From an uncultured Verrucomicrobiota bacterium (GTDB lineage: Bacteria > Verrucomicrobiota > Verrucomicrobiia > Chthoniobacterales > JACTMZ01), in NCBI GenBank assembly GCA_903953565.1, contig CAJBKE010000037.1:62001-126000 (forward strand): a stretch of 64,000 nucleotides of DNA. Direction: 5' to 3'. A model generated the notes under the pieces. That model did no database searches, was not told where the DNA came from, and was given only the letters and a program-made list of their open reading frames with translations. The first letter of the stretch is position 1. Every line of letters begins with the position of its first letter. Of the stretch, positions 44,179 through 52,692 are shown piece by piece. The position numbers and the translations under genes were made by a program.

Positions 44179-45087
44179 ATGACGGAATTCATCCTGGCCA
44201 CGCGCGGCAGCGAGTTGGCGCGAGTGCAATCACGCATGGTCGGTGAAGGAATCCTCCGCGCTTGGCCGAATCTTTCGCTGCGCGAGGAAATCGTCCGCAC
44301 CACCGGTGACCGTCATCCTGAAGAAAACCTGACGACTTTGGGAGGCTCCGGGTTATTCACCAAGGAGTTGGAAAATGCCGTCCTCGAAGGACGCGCGCAC
44401 GCCGCGGTGCATAGCCTGAAGGATTTGCCGGTCGAGTTGCCGCATGGGCTCGTTCTCGGTGCCATTCTTCGGCGCGGTAATCCCGATGATGTATTAGTCA
44501 GCGCCAAGCCGGGAGGACTCGCTGCGTTGCCGCCCGATGCGCGTATCGGGACGGGTAGTCCGCGTCGCGCGGGAATGATGCAAGCATTGCGGACCGATGT
44601 GCGCATCGAACCGGTGAGGGGCAATGTGCCTACGCGCGTGCGCCGTGCGGCGGAAGGCGAGTTCGATGCCGTCATCCTCGCGGCCGCCGGTCTCGAACGT
44701 CTGGGTTGGCCCTCGGATGGATCTTTCGATCACGGAGGGCGGACGGTTTACGTCACCAAGCTTGCCTCTTTTCTGCCCGCACCCGGTCAGGGCGCCATTG
44801 CGGTGGAAATTCGCAGCTCCGACCAGGAGGCGAGGCGGACCGTTTCCGTTCTGAATGACGATGGAACTTCCGCATCGGTGCGCGCCGAACGTTCCGTGCT
44901 GCGCGCCCTCGGTGGCGGATGCCATCTGGCTCTCGGGGCACGCGGAACGATCGAGAATGGCGTGCTTCATCTCGAAGCGGTTCTGTTTGACCGTCCCGGC
45001 GCTTCGCCGAAAATGGCCCGGAGCAGCGGTGCGCCGGATCAGGCCGAGGAATTGGGGCGGACCGTGGCTGCTCTTTTGTGCGGATGA
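44179..45087 (+). CDS. hemC: Porphobilinogen deaminase (hydroxymethylbilane synthase)
   Basis: A 302-residue enzyme that polymerises four porphobilinogens. ATRGSELARVQS opens the protein. LKDLPVELPHGL and GTGSPRRAGMMQ carry substrate-binding residues. The dipyrromethane cofactor cysteine is Cys248 in LGGGCHLALGARG. The stop overlaps the start of the cobA-hemD fusion in ATGA, so hemA, hemC and the fusion form one operon. Confidence 0.95.
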   Translation: MTEFILATRGSELARVQSRMVGEGILRAWPNLSLREEIVRTTGDRHPEENLTTLGGSGLFTKELENAVLEGRAHAAVHSLKDLPVELPHGLVLGAILRRGNPDDVLVSAKPGGLAALPPDARIGTGSPRRAGMMQALRTDVRIEPVRGNVPTRVRRAAEGEFDAVILAAAGLERLGWPSDGSFDHGGRTVYVTKLASFLPAPGQGAIAVEIRSSDQEARRTVSVLNDDGTSASVRAERSVLRALGGGCHLALGARGTIENGVLHLEAVLFDRPGASPKMARSSGAPDQAEELGRTVAALLCG

Positions 45088-46586
45088 ATAAAGGAAAATG
45101 TTTTCTCGTTGGTGCCGGTCCCGGTGATCCCGGAATGCTCACCTTGCGCGGGCGCGAAGCACTGGAGCGGGCCGGTGTCGTCGTCTATGACAATCTTGCC
45201 AACCCCGAGCTGCTTGGTTTTGCACCGGCCGAAGCGGAGTTGATTTACGCCGGGAAAAAACCCGGCGACCACGCCATGACTCAGGGGGACATAAACCGCT
45301 TGCTCGTCGAGAAAACAAAGGCCGGGCATTTGGTTGTGCGTCTGAAAGGGGGCGATCCGTTTGTCTTCGGTCGCGGTGCGGAGGAAGCGGAAGCACTGGC
45401 CGTAGCGGGATTGGATTTCGAAGTCGTGCCCGGCGTGAGTTCCGCCTTGGCCGGGCCCGCCTCCGCGGGCATCGCGGTCACGCGGCGTGGGTTGAACGAG
45501 GAAGTGACCGTCTTTACCGGACATCAGGATCCGGAAAGCGCGGAGGGCCGCGAATTTTACCGGCGATTGGGTGCGCGCGGGGGAACACTTGTCATGCTCA
45601 TGGGTTTGGAGCGCCTCGGCGGCATCGCCCGCGAAATGCAGAAAGGCGGAACTTCCCCGGACTTGCCGGTCGCCGTGGTGCGGCGTGCCACGATGGGCGA
45701 TCAGGTGGTGGTGAGGGGAGTGATTTCCAAGATCGCGGCGATCGTCGTGAAGGAAGGCCTGCGTCCGCCCGCCATTGTCGTTTTCGGCGAGGTCGCCGCT
45801 GCGGACCACAAGTTGCCCGGAGCGCGACCACTTTCCGGTCGCCGCATCGTCGTCACACGCAGCCGCACCCAGGCCTCGAAGCTGGCCGCGGCCCTGCGTG
45901 ATTTGGGGGCGGATGTTTACGAAATGCCGCTGATCAAGCGCGAGCCGCCCAAAGATCTGCGGGAGTTTGCCGAACTGGTGCAAGATGCCCACAGCTACGA
46001 GTGGATTGTCTTCACCAGCGCGAACGGCGTGGAGGCTTTCTTCGAAATTTTCGACAAGCTCTACAACGATGCGCGCGAAATCGGTGGGGTGAGATTTGCC
46101 GCCGTCGGTTTGGCCACGGCCAAAAGCCTCAAGCAGCGGCACTACTACGTCGATCTCGTGGCCGAGGATTTTCACTCCGACTCGCTGGCCGAGACCCTCC
46201 GCAAAGAGACCGACGTGGAAAACGTGAAGATCCTCGTCGTGCGCCCCGAGGAAACCAGCGGATCACTCGCGGTCAATCTGACCAAGATGGGTGCCATCGT
46301 CGATGAGGCCATCGCCTACCGCACCGTGCCCGAAACGGAGGACCGCACCCGCGCGCGCCAACGTTTCAGCGAAGAAGGAGCCGATCTCATCGTCTTCACC
46401 AGCTCCTCGACCGTGCGGAATTTCTTCGCCCTCAAGCTGCCGCTCCCGCCGGACCTCAAGTTCGCCAGCATCGGCCCCGTCACCACCAAGACGCTGGCCG
46501 AGTTCAAGGCCAAGCCCTCGATCGAAGCTAAAACGCACGACATCAATGGCTTAGTTGAATCAATCTTGCTCTCAGAGCGGTCCTGA
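45084..46586 (+). CDS. cobA-hemD: Uroporphyrinogen-III C-methyltransferase/uroporphyrinogen-III synthase fusion
   Basis: A 500-residue bifunctional protein. Residues 1 to ~245 are a SUMT (VGAGPGDPGMLTLRG, LKGGDPFVFGRGAEE), which makes precorrin-2 for siroheme or cobalamin. From ~255 (GRRIVVTRSRTQASKLAAAL) is HemD, which closes hydroxymethylbilane to uroporphyrinogen III (TSANGVEAFF, VFTSSSTVRNFF). Such fusions are known in several phyla. The ATG at 45084 overlaps hemC. The heme operon ends here; 141 bp follow before the PEP-CTERM gene. Confidence 0.95.
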   Translation: MNKGKCFLVGAGPGDPGMLTLRGREALERAGVVVYDNLANPELLGFAPAEAELIYAGKKPGDHAMTQGDINRLLVEKTKAGHLVVRLKGGDPFVFGRGAEEAEALAVAGLDFEVVPGVSSALAGPASAGIAVTRRGLNEEVTVFTGHQDPESAEGREFYRRLGARGGTLVMLMGLERLGGIAREMQKGGTSPDLPVAVVRRATMGDQVVVRGVISKIAAIVVKEGLRPPAIVVFGEVAAADHKLPGARPLSGRRIVVTRSRTQASKLAAALRDLGADVYEMPLIKREPPKDLREFAELVQDAHSYEWIVFTSANGVEAFFEIFDKLYNDAREIGGVRFAAVGLATAKSLKQRHYYVDLVAEDFHSDSLAETLRKETDVENVKILVVRPEETSGSLAVNLTKMGAIVDEAIAYRTVPETEDRTRARQRFSEEGADLIVFTSSSTVRNFFALKLPLPPDLKFASIGPVTTKTLAEFKAKPSIEAKTHDINGLVESILLSERS

Positions 46587-46627
46587 AAAGCTTTCTTGCC
46601 ATCAATGTTGGGAATTTTCCTTGACCC

Positions 46628-46656
46628 TTATTGAGATTGAGACACAATCGCAATAA
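46628..46656. promoter_or_regulatory. 29-bp near-perfect dyad (operator candidate) before the heme-uptake operon
   Basis: TTATTGAGATTG and CAATCGCAATAA are inverted around a short centre. Of 14 opposed base pairs, 12 are complementary. It lies 72 bp before the PEP-CTERM start in an AT-rich patch, overlapping TTGAGA and AATAAT elements that could serve the promoter; TTGACC is at 46621. The TTGAG...CTCAA-like spacing recalls Fur-type boxes, and heme oxygenase plus heme-import genes downstream make a Fur-family repressor the likely ligand. The identity of the regulator is inference. Confidence 0.55.
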
Positions 46657-46727
46657 TTCGCATCTCCATAAAATTCATCACATGATTTGTTCTGCGGCGG
46701 AAAACGTGCGATCTATTAGTTTTTCTC

Positions 46728-47423
46728 ATGATAGTCAGGGCCCTGCTTCTTCTTTGTCTCGCGCTTTTCACGGCGACGCCTCGTGCGACCGCTCTCATCG
46801 TGCCTTTCACGGAGGACTTCACGAGCGGTGCCTCGAATTGGCTCAACGGTTCCAGTGCCGCGCCGACTTGGTCCGCCACCGGTGGCGTTGATGACGGAGG
46901 TTACATCTCGGCGCCTGGAGCCATCTCGGCCGGAGGCTTCGGCACCATCGTCTTCCGTGGCAACGCCGCGGTGGATGCAAGTGGCGATGCGTTCGTGGGG
47001 AACTGGCTGACGGGCGGGGTGAGCACTTTCTCCGCATTTGTCCGTCACGATGCGCCGGTAGCGCTTAACTTTTATGCCCGGCTTGATGCCGGCTCGGGCC
47101 GCGCCGCCAGCAGTGTGGACTTTAGCGTTCCCGTTGGCAGTTGGTACCAATTGAATATCCCGATCACGGAAGCTTCTTTCCAATCCTACGGCGCAGCAGG
47201 AACAGGGACCGCAGCGTTTAACTCGGTCTTCAGCAGCATACTCAACGTGCAGTTTGCTCTGTCCTCAACCCAGGATCCGAGCACGGCAGGACAGACTTAC
47301 AATGTGTCGTTGGATCGCGTCGCTATTGTGCCTGAGCCAAGCATCGCAGCTTTGGGTTCGTTAGCGCTGTTGGGCTTCTTGGCCTCCCGAGGTATTGTGT
47401 TGTTGAGGATTCGCAACCGATGA
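46728..47423 (+). CDS. PEP-CTERM sorting-domain protein, exosortase substrate
   Basis: A 231-residue exported protein with a signal peptide (ALLLLCLALFTATPRATA). A beta-rich domain (~30-195) resembles carbohydrate-binding jelly rolls (FTEDFTSGASNWLNGSS, SWYQLNIPITEASF). The C-terminal sorting signal is VPEPSIAALG, then a hydrophobic helix and a basic tail (RIRNR). The exosortase at 5325 could process it. It is the first gene of a seven-gene block ending with a heme importer. The ATGA overlap with the next gene implies coupling. No CXXCH or obvious heme-ligand motif was seen, so heme binding is only suggested by context. Confidence 0.85.
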   Translation: MIVRALLLLCLALFTATPRATALIVPFTEDFTSGASNWLNGSSAAPTWSATGGVDDGGYISAPGAISAGGFGTIVFRGNAAVDASGDAFVGNWLTGGVSTFSAFVRHDAPVALNFYARLDAGSGRAASSVDFSVPVGSWYQLNIPITEASFQSYGAAGTGTAAFNSVFSSILNVQFALSSTQDPSTAGQTYNVSLDRVAIVPEPSIAALGSLALLGFLASRGIVLLRIRNR

Positions 47424-48379
47424 GTGCAGTGCCATGCAAAACCGCCCGTTGGTATCCAGTGACCATGTGCGTCGTCTTCCTGGTTCCGCTTGTTTTTTGC
47501 CATCAACTGGCAGCACAGACTATTCCGACGATTTTCAACGGCAGCGGAACAAAGTCGTTCGATGGTTGGGTTAATATGATCAACTCCAACCTTAGTTTCT
47601 CCGGATGGCCAACAACACCGGCCGGGTCGAATGCCTCTGGATCGGGCGACGCTCAGCTTGTGTACGTTTCCGGCACTGCAATATTTGCCACTGAATCTCT
47701 ATATTTCCTAAGTTATCAACAGGTGCCTAATGCGCTTGGGGGCACTCTTCGCGTTTCAGATTCCACTCCGGTCCCGGGCGTGAAGACCATCACACTGCAG
47801 GTCGAAATCGGCGAAGCGGTCGGGTATGGCTTCCAGAGCCCGGGAGGCTATCCCATTCTGAAAGTCAATGGCCAGCCCGCGACCTACGCACCGGTCCATG
47901 CTAGGCTTTTGAACAGATACCAGAACGGAATATTTGAAAGTCCGGAAACCGGCGAGGAGCCCGTTTACGTTAAGACGGTTGGTTACCAGTGGAACGTGGA
48001 AAACATCGGGCCTGTCCATTCAATCCAGATAGAATTTAGTGCCGTCACGCATGCGCAAATCTACGAAATTAGGCTCGACCAGACGGATGTTCTCCAAAAC
48101 CGAGCGGTTTTTGTACCCGGATTTCTTGCGCTGGCCGGCATTGGGACACCGCAATACGATGGCCTGAGCACGTATGTCACGCACAGCTTCGCTGGGCCGT
48201 CTTCCAGCATCTTGGCCGTGGACTACACCGAGTCTGTGGAGCAATCGCCTTGGATCGCCTCCTCTCCGGTAGAAACAGATTCGGGAAGCTTCAATGTCAC
48301 TTTCACTGCGCCCGGAGATCGACGCGCGGCGTGGAGCCGCAACATGTTCTTCCGCGCGACACATCCCACATATCCATGA
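47420..48379 (+). CDS. Secreted protein of unknown function in the heme operon
   Basis: A 319-residue exported protein with a long signal region (MCVVFLVPLVFCHQLAAQ) and a beta-rich body. Phrases such as GSGDAQLVYVSGTAIFATE, DSTPVPGVKTITLQVEIGEA and ESPETGEEPVYV resemble conserved hypothetical proteins of marine verrucomicrobia as I recall them. The end, RNMFFRATHP, is like other verrucomicrobial exported proteins. By eye it is less GC-rich than its neighbours. It overlaps both flanking genes by ATGA. No enzyme motif is visible; a ligand-binding or structural surface role is inferred from the operon. Confidence 0.7.
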   Translation: MSAVPCKTARWYPVTMCVVFLVPLVFCHQLAAQTIPTIFNGSGTKSFDGWVNMINSNLSFSGWPTTPAGSNASGSGDAQLVYVSGTAIFATESLYFLSYQQVPNALGGTLRVSDSTPVPGVKTITLQVEIGEAVGYGFQSPGGYPILKVNGQPATYAPVHARLLNRYQNGIFESPETGEEPVYVKTVGYQWNVENIGPVHSIQIEFSAVTHAQIYEIRLDQTDVLQNRAVFVPGFLALAGIGTPQYDGLSTYVTHSFAGPSSSILAVDYTESVEQSPWIASSPVETDSGSFNVTFTAPGDRRAAWSRNMFFRATHPTYP

Positions 48380-49167
48380 AAAACACACGAAACACCGGCT
48401 TCACGCTCATTGAGTTGCTTGTCGTCATAGCTATCCTAGCCGTTCTGGCTGGAATCGGCAGCGCTGCACTTCTGTCCGCAGCGGACAAAGGAAGAACCGC
48501 TGCGGAAACCACTGCCGCCAAGACGCTCATCTCTGCCTATCAAGCGGCAGCGGCGGACAATGGCGGACAATTTCTGCCCGCACGCGACACTTCGGCGGCC
48601 GGCGTTCTCAACGGTGATGGCAAACCTGTTTCCAACCGGCAGGTCCGCGCCCGTTACCCGTTCCGGCTTGCGCCCTATTTCAATTACGCGATCGAAAGCA
48701 CGCTTCTGGCCGGCAACAACCGCCAGCAACTCCTCAAGGTTATGAACCTGTCGAGTCCGTCGGGAACCATGTACGAATACGGAGTCAGCGCGTTCCCGTC
48801 ATTCGGAATCAGCCGTTACTTCGTTGGCGGCACCAAAGGTCAAACGAACAACGAATGCATCCGCTCCTTGGCACAAGCCGATCATTCGGTCATCACCTTT
48901 GTTTCCGCCGGCAGCAGCGAAATCGACGGTTACGAATATGTGCGTGCGCCGGGGGAGCCCGGCGGCGGTTGGGGCGGGGGAGAGTGGACCAAGGACTCAG
49001 ACCCCTCGCAGTTCGGCTTTGTCCACCCCCGACATGGCGGCAAAGCGATCGCTGCTTTCCTCGACGGCTCCACTCGCTTAATGACCGTCGAAGAGCTGCG
49101 CGACATGCGACTCTGGAGTCGTCAAGCCGCACAAGCGGACGATCCGAATTACGCCGTCAGTCAATAA
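48376..49167 (+). CDS. Pseudopilin-like protein with H-X9-DG motif
   Basis: A 263-residue protein starting MKNTRNTGFTLIELLVVIA, the prepilin cleavage/methylation signal (G/F site, Glu5). The C-terminal region has HGGKAIAAFLDG, exactly the H-X9-DG spacing common in planctomycete and verrucomicrobial pseudopilins. It sits between secreted proteins and heme oxygenase in one transcription unit, which is an unusual setting. Assembly machinery is not in the window. It could carry surface-protein cargo or form a short periplasm-spanning fibre; both are inference. Confidence 0.85.
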   Translation: MKNTRNTGFTLIELLVVIAILAVLAGIGSAALLSAADKGRTAAETTAAKTLISAYQAAAADNGGQFLPARDTSAAGVLNGDGKPVSNRQVRARYPFRLAPYFNYAIESTLLAGNNRQQLLKVMNLSSPSGTMYEYGVSAFPSFGISRYFVGGTKGQTNNECIRSLAQADHSVITFVSAGSSEIDGYEYVRAPGEPGGGWGGGEWTKDSDPSQFGFVHPRHGGKAIAAFLDGSTRLMTVEELRDMRLWSRQAAQADDPNYAVSQ

Positions 49168-49186
49168 ACCCAGATCCCGAACCCTC

Positions 49187-49822
49187 ATGACATCCACCAC
49201 CGCAGCTCCCACCGGCATCATGGGTCGGCTCAAGGCCGGGACAGCCGAGCAGCACGCCATCGCGGAATCCAAACCGCTCGAGGCCGCTCTCATTGGCGGT
49301 TCCATCGCGCACGACCAATACAAGGAGTATCTTGCCCAGCGCTGGCTCATCCATCGCGAACTCGAGGCGGCGACCGATCGCGTGCTCGACGAGGACCACC
49401 GTCTTTCCGGTCTCGGTCTACCGGGCCTCTACCAGACGGCGAACCTCGAAGCGGACCTGGCCTACCTCGGGGTGGATACCGCCGCGATCAAGCCGCTCAA
49501 GGGTTCGGAAAATCTTGTCGGCACCATCCGCAACGCGCCGTCGCCGGCCGTGCTCATGGGCATCTACTATGTTTTCGAGGGCAGCAAAAACGGCGCGCGG
49601 TTCATCGCTCGCTCGCTCGGCAAAGCGTGGGGCAAGACCGACCTCGAAGGCATGAAATACCTTGACCCGCACGGCGAAGCACAGCGCGGACTGTGGTTGA
49701 AATTCCGCGAGGACATGAATGCCATCGACTGGTCTTGCGAAGAACAGGATGTCATGGTCAAAGCCGCGCAGGATACGTTCGACGCCATCTCCGCGCTCGA
49801 CGACGAAATCCACGTGGCCTGA
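49187..49822 (+). CDS. Heme oxygenase (biliverdin-producing)
   Basis: A 211-residue all-helical protein of the heme oxygenase family. The proximal histidine is in AGTAEQHAIAESKPLE, and the distal helix with its glycines is YYVFEGSKNGARFIARSLG. These enzymes open heme to biliverdin, CO and Fe2+ in the cytoplasm, releasing iron from imported heme. It starts 19 bp after the pseudopilin gene, and the heme importer genes follow 19 bp later, which supports a role in iron recovery rather than pigment synthesis. Confidence 0.9.
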   Translation: MTSTTAAPTGIMGRLKAGTAEQHAIAESKPLEAALIGGSIAHDQYKEYLAQRWLIHRELEAATDRVLDEDHRLSGLGLPGLYQTANLEADLAYLGVDTAAIKPLKGSENLVGTIRNAPSPAVLMGIYYVFEGSKNGARFIARSLGKAWGKTDLEGMKYLDPHGEAQRGLWLKFREDMNAIDWSCEEQDVMVKAAQDTFDAISALDDEIHVA

Positions 49823-49841
49823 TTGGCCGGCGCCCGGTCCT

Positions 49842-50672
49842 ATGCTCCGTCCCGCGACCATTCTGGCCGTGCTACTGTTCGCGCTCACCGCGCGGGCCGA
49901 GCCGGCACGGATCGTCACGGCGGGTTCGGCGGTGACGGAAATTGCCGCGGCCCTCGGCCTCGCGCCGCAGATTGTGGCGGTCGATACGTCGGGCAAAGAA
50001 CTCGATGGTATGGGCGATAAACCCGACGTCGGTTACGTCCGCATGCTCGGTGCCGAGGGTATTCTTTCGCAAAAGCCCGACCTCGTCCTTGTCTCTGGCG
50101 AAGCTGGCCCGCCGCCGGTGCTCGAGCAGATCCGTGCCGCGGGGGTCGATGTGGTGGTCATCCCCAACGGCCATTCCCTCGACAACATCGACGACAAAAT
50201 CCGTGCCGTGGCCACGGCGACAGGGCGCACCGAGGACGGTGACAAACTCATCACGCGCGTCGAAGCGGATTTGCAGGCTCTCCGCGCTGCGACCACCGGC
50301 AACGACAACGATCGACCGGGTGTCGTATTTCTTCTCGCCCGCCATACGGGCAGCCTCATGGCGGCCGGCAGCGACACGGCAGCGCATGCCATGATTGAAG
50401 CGACCGGCGGCCGCAACATTTGCGCCGATTTTACCGGCTACAAACCGCTTTCGGCGGAAATTGTCGCCGCCGCCACGCCCGACTTTGTCATCGTCTCCGA
50501 AAGTGTCGGCGGCAACGATACCGAATTGCTGGCCAGCGTTCCCGGTCTCGGTGCGGCGCAGACTGCGGGCGAGTTGCGTGTTATCCGTGTCAATGATGCG
50601 GCATTTCTTGGTTTCGGTCCGCGCGCGCCATCCGCTGCCGCGGAAGTCGCCCTGGCCCTGCGCCAACCGTGA
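49842..50672 (+). CDS. hmuT: Heme ABC transporter substrate-binding protein (HmuT-like)
   Basis: A 276-residue type III (BtuF/FhuD-like) binding protein with a signal peptide (ILAVLLFALTARA). RIVTAGSAVTEIAAALGL and KPDLVLVSGEAGPPPVLEQI match hemin-binding HmuT proteins. The permease and ATPase genes are ATGA/GTGA-coupled. It would receive heme in the periplasm. Cobalamin or siderophore binding is the alternative, but adjacency to heme oxygenase favours heme. Confidence 0.87.
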   Translation: MLRPATILAVLLFALTARAEPARIVTAGSAVTEIAAALGLAPQIVAVDTSGKELDGMGDKPDVGYVRMLGAEGILSQKPDLVLVSGEAGPPPVLEQIRAAGVDVVVIPNGHSLDNIDDKIRAVATATGRTEDGDKLITRVEADLQALRAATTGNDNDRPGVVFLLARHTGSLMAAGSDTAAHAMIEATGGRNICADFTGYKPLSAEIVAAATPDFVIVSESVGGNDTELLASVPGLGAAQTAGELRVIRVNDAAFLGFGPRAPSAAAEVALALRQP

Positions 50673-51706
50673 ACCGCGCGCCCGATAACGATGTTCGCCG
50701 GCGCGGCCGCCTGCGCCGACGACTGATTCTTCTCGGTGTTTTCTTTCCGGTTGTCCTTTTGACGGCGGCCGCATTGGGTGCGGTCAATATTGGCGTTGCC
50801 GATCTTTGGCGCCTGCTCGTTGGATCGACGGATGTTTCCGAAATCCTGCGCGCGATTTTCTGGGATATCCGCCTGCCCCGCGTGCTGCTGGCCGCACTTG
50901 TCGGATCCGCATTGGCTCTTGCCGGTGCGGGGGTCCAAGGATTGTTCCGCAATCCGTTGGCTGATCCGGCGCTGATCGGAGTCAGCGCGGGTGCGGCCCT
51001 CGGTGCGGTTCTTTGTTTCTTCCTCGGATGGCAGGGTGCGCTCGGCGGGTGGCTGTTGCCGCTGGCCGCGTTTGCGGGCGGCTGGCTCGCCGTTTTGGCT
51101 TTGGGTGTTTTCAACTCGGGTTTCGCCGGGGGAGGGACGGCCAAGCTCATCCTCGCCGGCGTGGCACTCAACGCCATGATCGGAAGCGTGCTCGGATTTT
51201 TTCTTTTTTCGGCAACCGACGATGCACTGCGATCCATGACCTTCTGGACGCTCGGTAGCTGCGCTTCGGCGCAGTGGCCGCAGGTGCTGGTCCTTTTTGT
51301 TTTTCTCGTTGTCGGTGGCTTCCTGCTTTGGCGGAACGCCCGCTTCCTCGACGCACTGCAACTCGGGGAAGATCAGGCGGCGCATCTCGGGGTTTCCGTT
51401 CCGCGTGTACGCAGGGAAATCATCATCGCCGCCGCCTTGCTGGCCGGGGCCGCGACCGCTTTCGCCGGCACAATCGGTTTTATCGGACTCGTCGCCCCGC
51501 ACATGGCGCGTTTGCTTCTCGGCAGTCTGCACCGCTTTGTCCTTCCCGCGTCGTTTCTCCTCGGCGGCATGCTCTTGGCCTTGGCCGACCTAGGATCCCG
51601 CACCCTGGTGGCGCCGGCCGAGTTGGCTGTCGGTATCCTCACCGCGGCGATCGGCGGGCCTTTCTTTCTCTGGCTTCTGCGGCGGCCGTCATCTTGGTCG
51701 GCATGA
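50669..51706 (+). CDS. hmuU: Heme ABC transporter permease (FecCD family)
   Basis: A 345-residue FecCD-type permease with about ten spans. Signatures are IRLPRVLLAALVGSALALAG, VQGLFRNPLADPALIGVSAG and GFIGLVAPHMARLLLG. The start is a GTG at 50669 overlapping the hmuT stop. It forms the inner-membrane channel of the importer. Confidence 0.92.
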   Translation: MNRAPDNDVRRRGRLRRRLILLGVFFPVVLLTAAALGAVNIGVADLWRLLVGSTDVSEILRAIFWDIRLPRVLLAALVGSALALAGAGVQGLFRNPLADPALIGVSAGAALGAVLCFFLGWQGALGGWLLPLAAFAGGWLAVLALGVFNSGFAGGGTAKLILAGVALNAMIGSVLGFFLFSATDDALRSMTFWTLGSCASAQWPQVLVLFVFLVVGGFLLWRNARFLDALQLGEDQAAHLGVSVPRVRREIIIAAALLAGAATAFAGTIGFIGLVAPHMARLLLGSLHRFVLPASFLLGGMLLALADLGSRTLVAPAELAVGILTAAIGGPFFLWLLRRPSSWSA

Positions 51707-52509
51707 TGAAGAAAAACTCTCCACTGCTTGTCGCCGAAAACGTGTCGCTGGTGCGCGATACGAGGAGCATCCTCGATGGCGTTTCTCTCGACGTGCGGGG
51801 CGGAAAATTGCTCGCGGTGATCGGGCCCAACGGTGCAGGCAAGTCGTCGTTGCTTTCGGTTATGTCCGGACTTTGGAAAGCGGATACGGGCCGTATCATG
51901 CTCGAGGGGCGCGACATCCGGGAATACACCGCCGCCGAGCGCGCGCGCCGCTGCGCGGTCATGCGCCAGGACAACTCGCGTCCATCGGGTATGACCGTGC
52001 TCGAAGCGGTCGAGATCGGACGACTCGCCCACGGATCGGGTGGCGACGAATCCGGCATCGTTGCCCGCGAAATGCTGCGTCGCATGGATCTCGAGGATAT
52101 CGCCCTGCGCGACTGCGCCCGGCTTTCCGGCGGGGAGTGGCAACGGGTGGCCTTTGCCCGGACCTTGGCCCAAGTCTGGAAGAGCGAAAATGGCGGTGTC
52201 TTGTTGCTCGATGAACCGGTTTCCAGTCTCGACCCTGCCCATCAGCACCACCTGCTGGGTTCGGCGCGTGAATTCGCGCGCGAAGGACATGCGGTTCTGA
52301 TCATTCTCCACGATCTCAATCTGACCGCACACTATGCCGATGAAGTTGTTCTGCTCGCGGGAGGATGCGTGCGCGCTTCCGGTGCCGCCGGTGACATCAT
52401 GCGACAGGAGTTGCTCAGCGAAGTCTACGGTTGCCGTGTTGTCGCGGTGGAAGACGCGGCGCGCGGAACACGCGCCTTGGTGAGTCTTCCGGGTCCGGTC
52501 CGACGCTGA
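51703..52509 (+). CDS. hmuV: Heme ABC transporter ATPase
   Basis: A 268-residue ABC ATPase with Walker A GPNGAGKSS, signature LSGGEWQRVAFA, Walker B GVLLLDEPVSSLDPAHQHHLL and the H-loop HDLNLTAHYAD. The C-terminal segment is of the HmuV/FepC kind. Two adjacent ATG codons at 51703 and 51706 overlap the permease stop. It is the last gene of the operon, and a long-form family 1 repeat follows 41 bp later. Confidence 0.92.
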   Translation: MMKKNSPLLVAENVSLVRDTRSILDGVSLDVRGGKLLAVIGPNGAGKSSLLSVMSGLWKADTGRIMLEGRDIREYTAAERARRCAVMRQDNSRPSGMTVLEAVEIGRLAHGSGGDESGIVAREMLRRMDLEDIALRDCARLSGGEWQRVAFARTLAQVWKSENGGVLLLDEPVSSLDPAHQHHLLGSAREFAREGHAVLIILHDLNLTAHYADEVVLLAGGCVRASGAAGDIMRQELLSEVYGCRVVAVEDAARGTRALVSLPGPVRR

Positions 52510-52550
52510 TCTCATATCAGAGTTCCGAAGGTTTCAGACTTTGATCGGCA

Positions 52551-52659
52551 GGTGGATCGCGATGTCCCCATCGCGATTTACTGATCGAAATATCGCGCCG
52601 AACCGGAGTCCCGCAGGCGCGGGACGGAGATGGCCCATAGGCAAACGGCGCGATCCACC
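52551..52659. repeat. Double-hairpin palindromic repeat, family 1, long form
   Basis: A 109-bp copy between the convergent hmuV and phosphofructokinase genes. The ATCGCGATG arm is normal. The G/C arm is enlarged by about 45 bp containing a nested hairpin (CCCGCAGGCGCGGG) and TGGCCCATAGGCAAA. The same insert in reverse complement is in the copy at 61784, with two mismatches. Confidence 0.87.
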
Positions 52660-52692
52660 TACCAAACACCAAAAAACTTTGGGTGTTTCGTA

